Both the position numbers and the translations under genes were made by a program. 64,000 nt of DNA, from contig NZ_JAPDMV010000005.1 in NCBI RefSeq assembly GCF_026319305.1, positions 35,906 through 99,905 on the forward strand, written 5' to 3'. Below are positions 55,358 through 63,393 of the stretch, piece after piece; position 1 is the stretch's first letter; each line of letters starts with the position of its first letter. The notes under the pieces are model-generated. The model was not told where the DNA came from, ran no database searches, and saw nothing but the letters and a program-made list of their open reading frames with translations. The stretch is from Methylophaga sp. OBS4 (GTDB lineage: Bacteria; Pseudomonadota; Gammaproteobacteria; Nitrosococcales; Methylophagaceae).

Positions 55358-56137
55358 TTAGAAGGCAATTTCTGCCTCCATGAACGTTACGGCACTTCCG
55401 GACAGTACCACTCTGTCGGTTTTTACCTCGCATGCAAGGTTGCCGCCACGCTTAGAAACCTGTCTGGCGGACAGAGTGTTTTTGCCAAGTTTTCCGGCCC
55501 AGTACGGCGCAAGTTTGCAATGGGCGGCACCGGTGACGGGATCTTCGGGAATGCCGATCTTGGGGGCAAAGAAACGACTGACAAAATCCACATCAGTGCC
55601 TGGCGCAGTAACGATAACGCCGCGCAAATCGAGCAGGCCGAGCAAGGCGTGGTTTGGGGTGATAGCTCGAACGGTTGCTTCGCTATCGAACACGGCCAAG
55701 TAGTCGTCGCCAGCCCATACCTCGATAGGGCGCACGCCAAGGCCTTGAACCAAGGTTTCGGAAATCTCGCAGGCGGTTAACTTGTACGCCGGGAAATCCA
55801 TTTGCAAGAGATTTCCCTGCTTTTTCACGAATAGCTCACCGCTACGCGTTTCAAAGGTAATGACTGATTCTGTGAAGCCAAGAGAGTCAAAGATTATGTG
55901 AGCTGTTGCCAATGTGGCATGGCCACATAGATCAACCTCCTTGACTGGGGTAAACCATCTCAGACTAAATCCCTTTGCGCTGGGTACAAAGAATGCAGTC
56001 TCTGACAAGTTGTTTTCTTCTGCGATGGCTTGAAGTAAATCATCGTCCAGCCAGTTTTCCAAGGGGCACACTGCCGCCGGGTTTCCCTCGAATGCTCGGG
56101 TTGCAAAGGCATCTACTTGGTATTGTTTGATTTTCAT
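55358..56137 (-). CDS. PhzF family isomerase-like protein
   Basis: A 259-residue protein with two DAP-epimerase-like halves. The start at 56137 (MKIKQYQVDAFAT) is chosen; a longer frame from 56200 lacks the family start. Family blocks: FEGNPAAVCPLE, NNLSETAFFV, VDLCGHATLATAHII (with the conserved glutamate in the active site) and EDPVTGAAHC. Substrate unknown; true phenazine genes are absent. Its base composition and codon use differ somewhat from neighbours, and an attC-like site follows one base after its stop, so it may be an old integron cassette. Confidence 0.92.
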   Translation of the reverse strand: MKIKQYQVDAFATRAFEGNPAAVCPLENWLDDDLLQAIAEENNLSETAFFVPSAKGFSLRWFTPVKEVDLCGHATLATAHIIFDSLGFTESVITFETRSGELFVKKQGNLLQMDFPAYKLTACEISETLVQGLGVRPIEVWAGDDYLAVFDSEATVRAITPNHALLGLLDLRGVIVTAPGTDVDFVSRFFAPKIGIPEDPVTGAAHCKLAPYWAGKLGKNTLSARQVSKRGGNLACEVKTDRVVLSGSAVTFMEAEIAF

Positions 56138-56308
56138 GTCCGTTAGCGTGTGATGAGAAATTTGGAGTGTTGAGTGTTTGGGGGCAGTGTAAAAACTCAC
56201 GGTGGGCTAGAGTCCAGAGTATTGTGTGGGATTTTACCCTGACCCCAAATGTACGTCTTGAGATGCCCAACTATTCCACAAATGATGGCTGCTGGCAATG
56301 TGTTATGG

Positions 56309-56515
56309 CTAACGCTTGAAGATGTTGATCAGGATGGATATGACGATGCTGATAACGGCCATGGAGGTGATAGGGATAAAAATCCGTGAGTTTTCTTTTT
56401 CAATACTGATATCGCCGGGTAGTTTGCCGAACCAGCTCAGTAGCCAGGGGGCATACAGCCAGATTAAACCGATGGCGATTAGTATCAGCCCCAGAAGAAT
56501 CAATACTTTTGCCAT
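56309..56515 (-). CDS. DUF2905 small membrane protein
   Basis: A 68-residue inner membrane protein with two helices (LILLGLILIAIGLIWLY and ITSMAVISIVISILINIF) joined by a conserved loop WFGKLPGDISIEKENSRIFIP. That loop is the DUF2905 signature. Function is unknown. The stop codon is part of a GCGTTAGCC sequence that resembles an attC core. Confidence 0.92.
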   Translation of the reverse strand: MAKVLILLGLILIAIGLIWLYAPWLLSWFGKLPGDISIEKENSRIFIPITSMAVISIVISILINIFKR

Positions 56516-56563
56516 TTGTTTTACCTCTGAGTTGTAACAACCCTACCATAGCAAATAATGTTC

Positions 56564-56592
56564 GAGACCTCTCGGTTACGCTCGAGGTGACA
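56564..56592. repeat. Short palindromic repeat, same family as inside recD
   Basis: GAGACCTCTCGGTTACGCTC followed by GAGGTGACA is almost identical to the first part of the insertion in recD at 10302. The stem CCTCTCG/CGCTCGAGG is imperfect. It is followed by TTATGCCG, resembling the CATGCCGACC of the longer copies. Confidence 0.65.
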
Positions 56593-56625
56593 GGGCGGTT
56601 ATGCCGCACGGAGAATAGGCATTCC

Positions 56626-57684
56626 TCAGAATAAATCTATTTGCTGCGGGTGCGGCCGGAACAGATCCCGGTTTAACGGGGTGGATCGGTGATTCAGCCC
56701 GTATTTACGCAGTGCGATATCAAAACGTTGTTGAACCATATCGGCATAAAATCCATGTCCACGCAGACGATGCCCAAAGCGGGCATCATTGGTTTTACCG
56801 TCACGGGAATCGCGAATCCGGTTCATGATGTGTTCTGCCTGATCAGGCACATGAGTTTGCAGCCATTCCTCAAACAGGCCGGTGACTTCCAGCGGTAATC
56901 TGACCAGAATAAAGTCGGCTGCGCTGGCTCCGGCTACGGCCGAGGCTTTTAATATGGATTCCAATTCGGTATCGGTCAGAACCGGAATTATGGGGGCGAT
57001 CAAAACCGTGACGGGGATTCCGGCTTCGGTGAGTTTTTGAACGGCATCAAGTCTTCTTTTCGGGCTGCTGGCACGAGGTTCGAGTTGTCTGGCTAAATCA
57101 GGCTTCAAGGTGGTGATAGAAAGGTTCACCCGCACCAGATTCTTCGCGGCCATCTCGATCAGAATATCGATATCCCGCTCCACCATGGCCGACTTGGTAA
57201 CAATGGTGACGGGGTGGTTGAACTCCGCCAGTATCTCCAGAATCTGCCGGGTGATTTGATACTGGCGTTCAATCGGTTGGTACGGATCGGTATTAGCCCC
57301 CAGCGATATCGGCGAACACTGATACGATTTTGCCTGTAACTCTTTGCGCAGCAGTCTGGCGGCATCCGGTTTAGCGGTCAGTCGTGTTTCAAAGTCCAGC
57401 CCCGGCGACAGGCCCAGATAAGCATGCGAAGGGCGGGCATAGCAGTAAATACAGCCATGTTCGCAGCCCCGGTAAGCATTGATTGACTGGCTAAACGGCA
57501 GGTCCGGTGATTGATTGCGGCTGATGATGGTTTTGGGCTGTTCGAGTTCGACCGAGGTGCAAGGAGGATGATCTTCGCCTTGAAACCAACCGTCATCAAC
57601 TGTTTCACGCTGCAGTTGTGAAAAACGGCTATCAAGGTTGTTGGCTGTGCCCCGGCCTTTAACTGTTTTGCCGATCTCAGCCAT
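56626..57684 (-). CDS. PA0069-family radical SAM protein
   Basis: A 352-residue radical SAM enzyme. The 4Fe-4S cluster motif is CEHGCIYCYARP (CxxxCxxC) near residue 73. A SAM-binding GANTDPYQPIER region follows. This family is widespread in Proteobacteria; the substrate is not known with certainty and resembles the spore photoproduct lyase-related group. It starts where the SIMPL gene stops (shared base), so the two are probably one operon. Confidence 0.92.
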   Translation of the reverse strand: MAEIGKTVKGRGTANNLDSRFSQLQRETVDDGWFQGEDHPPCTSVELEQPKTIISRNQSPDLPFSQSINAYRGCEHGCIYCYARPSHAYLGLSPGLDFETRLTAKPDAARLLRKELQAKSYQCSPISLGANTDPYQPIERQYQITRQILEILAEFNHPVTIVTKSAMVERDIDILIEMAAKNLVRVNLSITTLKPDLARQLEPRASSPKRRLDAVQKLTEAGIPVTVLIAPIIPVLTDTELESILKASAVAGASAADFILVRLPLEVTGLFEEWLQTHVPDQAEHIMNRIRDSRDGKTNDARFGHRLRGHGFYADMVQQRFDIALRKYGLNHRSTPLNRDLFRPHPQQIDLF

Positions 57685-58403
57685 CAGTCAGACAGGTAAT
57701 ATTCTATGGTCGATACCACCCGGACTTTTTTGATATGCGGGTTGTTATTGTCGCGCGGGCTGATACTGAACTGGCCTTGGGAAGCGCGTCTGATCTTGCC
57801 CAGGCTGCTTTGCGAATCGGCAGCGAATTTTTCCGCCACTTCACGGGCCTTGCGGGTGGCTTCTTCGATCATTTCCGGTTTTATCTCATTGAGACGGGTG
57901 AACAGATATTCGGTTTGTGATTGGTAATTGTTACCGCTCAGCACGATGCCCTGTTTGCCCAGTTCGGCTAATTGTCCCATCACGGTTCTGACGGTTTCAA
58001 TATCATCCGAGTAAACGGTGACGGTTTGCATGCCGGTGTAGCGGAATTCCGCCCGTTCACTGCCACCATATTGCTGAGCGGATTTATCGGTAATAGCCGG
58101 GGCGTTCAGCGTGATGTCTGCTGCTTTTATCCCGTGGCTGGTCAGAAAGCGGATGATTGTCTGCGTGTTGGTTTCAATATCTGCATACAGATCCTGCACT
58201 TTATTGCTGGCCAGCGTGAACTCAATCGGCCAGATTGCCACATCGGCTGTGTACTCATGTTCTGACAGGCCTTTAACGGTGACGGTGCGTTCGTATTCTT
58301 TAAAGGTGATGGCCGCTTGCGCCAACAAATAACCCAGGCTGCTCAGACCCAGGAAGATGGAAACTCCCAGAATGAGGGCGTTAAATTTTCCTGTTTCCTG
58401 CAT
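57684..58403 (-). CDS. SIMPL domain periplasmic protein
   Basis: A 239-residue protein of the SIMPL/YggE family (DUF541). One N-terminal helix (ALILGVSIFLGLSSLGYLLAQAAI, about residues 9-32) directs it to the periplasm as a signal or anchor. The domain blocks RTVTVKGLSEHEYTADVAIW and KAREVAEKFAADSQSSLGKI are typical. Such proteins may limit oxidative stress or form periplasmic rings; no catalytic site is known. The gene ends at the start of the radical SAM gene. Confidence 0.9.
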   Translation of the reverse strand: MQETGKFNALILGVSIFLGLSSLGYLLAQAAITFKEYERTVTVKGLSEHEYTADVAIWPIEFTLASNKVQDLYADIETNTQTIIRFLTSHGIKAADITLNAPAITDKSAQQYGGSERAEFRYTGMQTVTVYSDDIETVRTVMGQLAELGKQGIVLSGNNYQSQTEYLFTRLNEIKPEMIEEATRKAREVAEKFAADSQSSLGKIRRASQGQFSISPRDNNNPHIKKVRVVSTIEYYLSD

Positions 58404-58444
58404 AGGCCTGCTCCTTGTGTTGATTCTTACAGGTAAAAAAGCTC

Positions 58445-59437
58445 TCAGTCCAGACTGGAAAAATGTTCCCTGGCATAAGCCACACGCTGTTCGACATTCA
58501 TTTTATGTTTTTTACCCAAAGCTTCAACCTGCAGCAGCCGCGGCAACAAACCCCGACCGTTTGCGACCTGGATAGTCAGACCGGGGCGGGCGTTTAATTC
58601 CAACAGCATCGGTCCTTTGTGACGGTCCAGCACGATATCGGTTCCGAGATAACCAAGGCCGGACATTTCGTAGCAGGACACGGCAAGCTTTAGTAATTGT
58701 TCCCAGTGCGGGATTTGCAGACTGAGCAGATTGGTGCCGGTATCGGGATGCAGCAGCACCGGTCGATTAAATTGAACCGCTCTTAACGCACTACCGTCAC
58801 GGATATCCAGTCCCACGCCTACGGCGCCCTGATGCAGATTGGCTTTACCATTGGAATCAGACGTCGAAAGACGCATCATCGCCATGACCGGAAAGCCTTT
58901 GAATACGATAACGCGGGTATCCGGCACGCCTTCATAGCTGAAACCGGTAAAACGGTCATCAAATTCAATCAATGCTTCGATGATGGCGACATCAGTCCGG
59001 CCACCCAGCGAAAACAGGCCGGCCAGAACATTAGAAACATGCCGTTCCAGCGCACCAAGATTGAGCACTTGCCCATTGGCTTTGTGATAACCCTCTTCAT
59101 CATTGCGGGTGATAACCAAGATCCCTTTACCGCCGGAACCATGCGCCGGTTTGATACAAAAGCCCGGCCAGTCGGCAATCATATCGAGCAGCTCATTGAC
59201 TTCATGCTGTTCCCGAATCACGCCAATCAGATCGGGTACGGTCACACCCGCCTCCAGGGCAAGTTCCTTGGTTTGCAGCTTGTCATCAACCAGTGGATAC
59301 AGATGACGCGGGTTATAGCGGCTGATATAGGAAATATTACGTCGGTTCATACCCAGCACACCTATTTTCGCCAGCTTGCTGGGGTGAACATAACGTTGTC
59401 TGGCTTCTTTTAACCAATCCAACAACGGCCCACTCAT
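58445..59437 (-). CDS. Alpha-L-glutamate ligase-like ATP-grasp protein
   Basis: A 330-residue RimK-related ATP-grasp enzyme. N-terminal block VLGMNRRNISYISRYNPR, then the ATP-binding WPGFCIKPAHGSGGKGILVI (about residues 110-129), VIVFKGFPVMAMMRLS and the metal-binding PMLLELNARPGL near the end. It should form amide bonds with glutamate or a similar amino acid. It overlaps the seven-TM inactive transglutaminase gene by four bases, and a retropepsin-like gene precedes both. The three genes occur together in many Gammaproteobacteria. Confidence 0.92.
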   Translation of the reverse strand: MSGPLLDWLKEARQRYVHPSKLAKIGVLGMNRRNISYISRYNPRHLYPLVDDKLQTKELALEAGVTVPDLIGVIREQHEVNELLDMIADWPGFCIKPAHGSGGKGILVITRNDEEGYHKANGQVLNLGALERHVSNVLAGLFSLGGRTDVAIIEALIEFDDRFTGFSYEGVPDTRVIVFKGFPVMAMMRLSTSDSNGKANLHQGAVGVGLDIRDGSALRAVQFNRPVLLHPDTGTNLLSLQIPHWEQLLKLAVSCYEMSGLGYLGTDIVLDRHKGPMLLELNARPGLTIQVANGRGLLPRLLQVEALGKKHKMNVEQRVAYAREHFSSLD

Positions 59438-60945
59438 TGATTATCCTCGGTCATCGGTTTGAAGCGTTTCAACTCCAGTAAGCGATAGCCGGTGTAATTA
59501 CCTGCCATCAATACCAAAGCCATCAGTACCAGCTGGATACCGAGGAAGTTAAAGGTCAGATGGCGGATCAGATCATTATTCATTGCCAGATAAGCCAGTA
59601 CTGCCACCAGCAGTGAACCACCGCCCTGTATCAATACTTCATGCGGGCCTTCTTCTTCCCACAAAATAGACATACGTTCAATTGTCCATGCCAGAATGAT
59701 CATCGGGAAGAAGGTGACTTTCATGCCTTCGGTCAAACCCACTTTGTAGGCGACAATAGAGAACAGCGCAATAATGCCGATCACCATGATGATGACCGCT
59801 GATATTCGCGCTACCAGCAGTAGATTGAGGTAGGACAAATAAGAGCGGATCATCAATCCGGTACCGACTATCAGCAGGAAGCCGACCAGACCGGTAATCA
59901 GACTGGTCTGAATAAAGGCCATTGCAATCAATACCGGCATAAAGGTGCCTGAGGTTTTAATGCCAATCAGAATGCGCATCAAGACCACCATTAATACACC
60001 GACCGGGATCAATAAGATGCCCTTGAACAAGGCCTGTTCTTCCAAAGGCAGGGTATAGATAGAGAAGTTGAGTAATTCGTTATCAGCGAACTTCTGATTT
60101 AAAGCCACGCTGAACGGCTGCTCCTGCTCAATCATGGAGAAGGTGACACTGGAATTAGTGCCGCCAACCACCTCCAGTACCGGGCCTGAATGATATTCCC
60201 ACAACAATAAATTGTCAGGCCTGCCCCGTTTTCCGGTTTCAAGGTTGAACAGCTCATAGTCTTCGCCGTTGAATACCTGCAGATAATCAACCAGTTCCTG
60301 CTGACGGCGACCATCTTCCAGAAACAGAGCATGGACATGCCGTGCCGGCACACCGGCTTGGTGCAACAGCTGTACGATCCAGCTGGCCCGGCTTTTCAGT
60401 TGTGCCAGTAATTCGGCATTTTGGGTCTGGTTTTTAAATTCCAGAATCAGTTCACGTGCCAGCGTATAAGGATTGGCAGAGCGTTCGCGTGCCCGCTCCA
60501 GTAGTTGGCTGGCCGCTGTGGCATAAGGCTCTTTTTCAACTTTGACTTTCAGTGGCGGTGGTTGACTGGGATGAGGCGGAATGGCATAAGGATCCAGCAG
60601 CATATCGACTTTATAATACAAAGTCTGCGCACCTTTGGCTTTACGGATAGACCATTCCGCATGTTGTCCGCCGTCCTCGCTTTCGACAAACGATAAACCG
60701 AAGCCGGGACTGGCTGTTTGCTGATTGAGTCGGGTAAATCCGGGCTGAGTGTCCGGAATGGCCAGGGAAGCAAGAATTTCTTTACCGTTGGCCTCAAATT
60801 CAACCTTGGCTTCAATAGACCAGGTCTGGCGATTTTCCCCGGGCAACCAGGGAATATCGAAGGTGTAATGGCGATGCAGCGTCAGTGTAATACCGGCGAT
60901 AAACAGCAGGCCCACCAACAGGTAAAAAGGTTTACGTGATGCCAT
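59434..60945 (-). CDS. Seven-TM inactive transglutaminase family protein
   Basis: A 503-residue membrane protein. TM1 near residues 8-24 is followed by a periplasmic domain (about 25-300) with a transglutaminase-like fold that lacks the catalytic cysteine: the SRASWIVQLLHQAGVPARHVHAL stretch keeps the fold but not the C. From about residue 310 come seven helices (ILLIPVGVLMVVLMRILIGIKTSGTFMPVLIAMAF and on). It probably presents or transports the peptide product of its ATP-grasp partner. Translationally coupled to the ligase gene. Confidence 0.9.
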   Translation of the reverse strand: MASRKPFYLLVGLLFIAGITLTLHRHYTFDIPWLPGENRQTWSIEAKVEFEANGKEILASLAIPDTQPGFTRLNQQTASPGFGLSFVESEDGGQHAEWSIRKAKGAQTLYYKVDMLLDPYAIPPHPSQPPPLKVKVEKEPYATAASQLLERARERSANPYTLARELILEFKNQTQNAELLAQLKSRASWIVQLLHQAGVPARHVHALFLEDGRRQQELVDYLQVFNGEDYELFNLETGKRGRPDNLLLWEYHSGPVLEVVGGTNSSVTFSMIEQEQPFSVALNQKFADNELLNFSIYTLPLEEQALFKGILLIPVGVLMVVLMRILIGIKTSGTFMPVLIAMAFIQTSLITGLVGFLLIVGTGLMIRSYLSYLNLLLVARISAVIIMVIGIIALFSIVAYKVGLTEGMKVTFFPMIILAWTIERMSILWEEEGPHEVLIQGGGSLLVAVLAYLAMNNDLIRHLTFNFLGIQLVLMALVLMAGNYTGYRLLELKRFKPMTEDNQ

Positions 60946-60957
60946 GCTTATCCGTCC

Positions 60958-61800
60958 TTATTTTTTTTCTTCTTTAGTGTCTTTGGAATCTTTTTCCGGT
61001 TTAGCCTGGGGCAGGTCCTTTATAATCGGAGGTTCAGGCTGGATAAATTTCTTTGCCACATCCACCACGGCAATATCTTTAAGAAATTCTCTGCCCAGTA
61101 ATATCGGATAGAGCATGTGACTGCGATCAGTCAGGGTAAATTCCGTGTCCTCAATTAAATTGCCGACTTTGACTTTTAAGGAAACCACCGGGCGGCGGTC
61201 AAGTTTGTCACCATCACCTGATGATTGACGAATCCGCACATGGCGCACCAGTGGGGCTTCCACTTCATAACGATCATCTGTTTCGTCCGGTGCCAGTCTG
61301 AAACGTACCCAGCGTTTACCGTCACGTTCAAACACAACAACATCCTGAGCACTGATAGAAGAGGTTGTCGCACCGGTATCGATGCGTGCCTTGAACACAC
61401 GGTTAACGGCTTCTATCCATAACCATTCAACCCGCCCCAACACCAACTTATTGCCGACTGTATTTGTAACGCTTGGCGGCGGGCATTGTGCCGGTTTGGC
61501 TGCGGCTACTACCACAGGCTGAGCTTGTTTTTGACTGAGCTTTTGATCCAGTTCATCGATTTTTCTATCGATCTGAAGCTGACTTTCTTGCAGTTCTTTA
61601 AACTGGTCGAATTGTGTTTGCTGCTGTTGAATCCAACCCTGGCATTGTTGTTTCATTTGCTCAGATAAACGCATCTCGGTTTCAGAAAGCGTATTGTTCA
61701 ACTGAGCTTGAGTTAAAGGCGGGGTGGGAGGCGTTCTGTTCACACAACCTGAGAAAAACAGGGTTGAAAGAATCAGAAGCGGGAAAATATGTTTAACCAT
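60958..61800 (-). CDS. Retropepsin-like lipoprotein (RimB/DUF785 family)
   Basis: A 280-residue exported protein. Residues 1-18 end in a lipobox (LFFSGC), so it should be a lipoprotein. A coiled-coil follows (about 30-90, rich in Gln). The C-terminal domain (about 115-265) has the aspartic-protease-like motif ARIDTGATTSSISA and the strand PILLGREFLKDI, as in the 'ATP-dependent zinc protease' (a misnomer) family with a retropepsin fold. The final 20 residues are Lys/Asp/Glu-rich. First gene of the three-gene ligase cluster. Confidence 0.9.
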   Translation of the reverse strand: MVKHIFPLLILSTLFFSGCVNRTPPTPPLTQAQLNNTLSETEMRLSEQMKQQCQGWIQQQQTQFDQFKELQESQLQIDRKIDELDQKLSQKQAQPVVVAAAKPAQCPPPSVTNTVGNKLVLGRVEWLWIEAVNRVFKARIDTGATTSSISAQDVVVFERDGKRWVRFRLAPDETDDRYEVEAPLVRHVRIRQSSGDGDKLDRRPVVSLKVKVGNLIEDTEFTLTDRSHMLYPILLGREFLKDIAVVDVAKKFIQPEPPIIKDLPQAKPEKDSKDTKEEKK

Positions 61801-62047
61801 GTGGTTCCTGTGGATAAATGATTAGAATTGCGGTCCGAATCAACTATTAATTGTAGCAGAATCATTGTCTGTAAAGATGCGGCTTGGTTGGAATTTTCAA
61901 CAGGCCTTAACGTAGTGTCCTGGACTCAAGTGGCCATGCAGAAGTTCCCGATTCGTTTCCGGCAAGGTGCTGTTCGCTGGATGACTATTTTTATTCAGGA
62001 CTCTTACACAAGGGCCTGTTTATCTTTCATATCAGCCTCTGTTGTGA
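61801..62047. other. Gap without a recognised gene
   Basis: About 250 bases between the retropepsin gene and the first repeat element. It should hold the promoter for the leftward cluster at its left edge. A rightward frame at 61828-62052 has no ribosome site or recognisable content and is not accepted. Confidence 0.4.
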
Positions 62048-62200
62048 GCTGAAAAAGCGTCAATCAAGGCGCGAGGAGAGCAGTTTGCGAGATACATCCA
62101 TGTATCTCGCCCCGTTGGGGCTTGCGCTCAAAAATGTTCCAGACGTTTTTGTAGTCATTCTAAACAAACGACGAGTAACGCAGAGTGGCGCTTTTTCAGC
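62048..62200. repeat. 153-bp element with 12-bp terminal inverted repeats
   Basis: GCTGAAAAAGCG (62048-62059) and CGCTTTTTCAGC (62189-62200) are exact reverse complements. Inside are CAAGGCGCGAGGAG, a GAGATACATCCATGTATCTC hairpin (centre near 62099) and AACAAACGACGAGTAACGC. The plan resembles the element at 973-1117. No open frame. Looks like a miniature mobile or structural RNA-coding repeat. Confidence 0.65.
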
Positions 62201-62213
62201 CACAACCCGGAGG

Positions 62214-62313
62214 GCTGGGGCTATTTTTGCGCCCGGCGGCGTTGTCAATCGTTTATGTAGGTCAGCTACACGGCACTCTTTCCACCTTGCCGGACACAAA
62301 AATAGCCTCCAGC
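62214..62313. repeat. 100-bp element with terminal inverted repeats
   Basis: GCTGGGGCTATTTTTG at the left pairs with CAAAAATAGCCTCCAGC at the right, with one base inserted. The centre has GTAGGTCAGCTAC and CACTCTTTCCACCTTG. It lies 13 bases after the previous element and is related to it in plan, in the opposite orientation. Confidence 0.6.
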
Positions 62314-62359
62314 AGTGGTGGATATGAAAAATAAACCATCACTGGATGGGACTAAACAC

Positions 62360-63169
62360 CTAGTACTCTTTCAGAGTGGTATCGCCGGGCTTGGCGGTCT
62401 CCTCGCGCTGGAATAGAACATGCACGTAGCGTCCCATATCGCGGTACGTCGGCATCCGGCAATAACGCTTTTCCAAAGCAAATAACTCCTGCTCATCACT
62501 GTTCTGTTTTGCCTCAGTGCTCAGGTAATCGTTGAACACCCGCACGCCGGTGTGCGTTTTTACGCTGAAATGCCTTGCTGTCATCGCCGCTATCACTTCA
62601 TGCGGGAATTGCGGATTAGGCGGAGTCAGTTTATTACCCTGACCGATATAGCTGTCATCCAGTATCGGCTTCAGACGCCAGCCACCTTTTAACACATTAC
62701 TGTATACCATTGCATTACGGTTATAAAACAACAAAGAAAGGTAGCCGCCAGGCCGGACTTTGTCAGCAATAGTAAACAGTGACGGCAGCGGCTGTGCCAG
62801 CCATTCCAGCACGGCGTGGCAAAGCACCAGATCAAACTCAGGTAACTCACTGGCCAGCGACTGGGCTGACTGATGGTAGAAGCGGGCGGATAAGCCGGCG
62901 GCGGCAAAATTATTCTGTGCGCGCTGCAACATTTTTCCTGACAGATCGCATAAAGTCAGAGCATGCCCTTGTTCGGCAAACCATTGGCTGATTTGAGCTT
63001 GGCCACAACCGGCATCCCAGATGTTGAGTAATGATTGCTGATGCAAAAATGCCAGATCTTGCTGTAACAAGGTCAGGCGCCAATCGCCTTTGACGGTGTT
63101 ATAGATTTTCTGTTCAAAACGATCAGCGAGATCGTCGAAATTACGATCTTGTTTAGAGCCCGTTACCAT
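62360..63169 (-). CDS. cmoM: tRNA 5-carboxymethoxyuridine methyltransferase CmoM
   Basis: A 269-residue SAM-dependent methyltransferase (SmtA/CmoM family) that methylates cmo5U at the wobble position of certain tRNAs. The SAM motif is IWDAGCGQAQISQWFA near residue 50. It opens DRNFDDLADRFEQKIYNTVKGDWRL, which is diagnostic, and has FYNRNAMVYSNVLKGGW in the substrate region. Isolated; between repeat-rich gaps. Confidence 0.94.
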   Translation of the reverse strand: MVTGSKQDRNFDDLADRFEQKIYNTVKGDWRLTLLQQDLAFLHQQSLLNIWDAGCGQAQISQWFAEQGHALTLCDLSGKMLQRAQNNFAAAGLSARFYHQSAQSLASELPEFDLVLCHAVLEWLAQPLPSLFTIADKVRPGGYLSLLFYNRNAMVYSNVLKGGWRLKPILDDSYIGQGNKLTPPNPQFPHEVIAAMTARHFSVKTHTGVRVFNDYLSTEAKQNSDEQELFALEKRYCRMPTYRDMGRYVHVLFQREETAKPGDTTLKEY

Positions 63170-63247
63170 TTGTTGAATCCCTAGAGGCCGTTAATGTTTA
63201 GGTAACCTGATCTGCGTATAAGAAATAATGCTTCAAAAGTTCGGACT

Positions 63248-63346
63248 GAGACCCTTCGGCTCACGCTCAGGGTGACTCCTTTTATGCTCCAAGGGACTTG
63301 CCGTAAATCAGAAACGGTGTCATGCCGACCGCAGCGGAGGCATCTC
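63248..63346. repeat. 99-bp palindromic repeat, intergenic copy of the recD insertion
   Basis: GAGACCCTTCGGCTCACGCT and CAGGGTGAC at the left, and TGTCATGCCGACC..AGCGGAGGCATCTC at the right. Both parts are found in the same order inside recD at 10302-10391. The ends GAGAC and GGCATCTC are partly inverted. It lies upstream of cmoM, between cmoM and the end of mfd. Confidence 0.7.
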
Positions 63347-63393
63347 TTGTTGTACTATAGAGGAAAAGATGGGGGGCGTTTCCCTTCTTTTCC

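Noticed and set aside
61828..62052. 74-codon rightward frame in the gap after the retropepsin gene
   Set aside because: No ribosome site, no family resemblance, and the end enters a repeat element.
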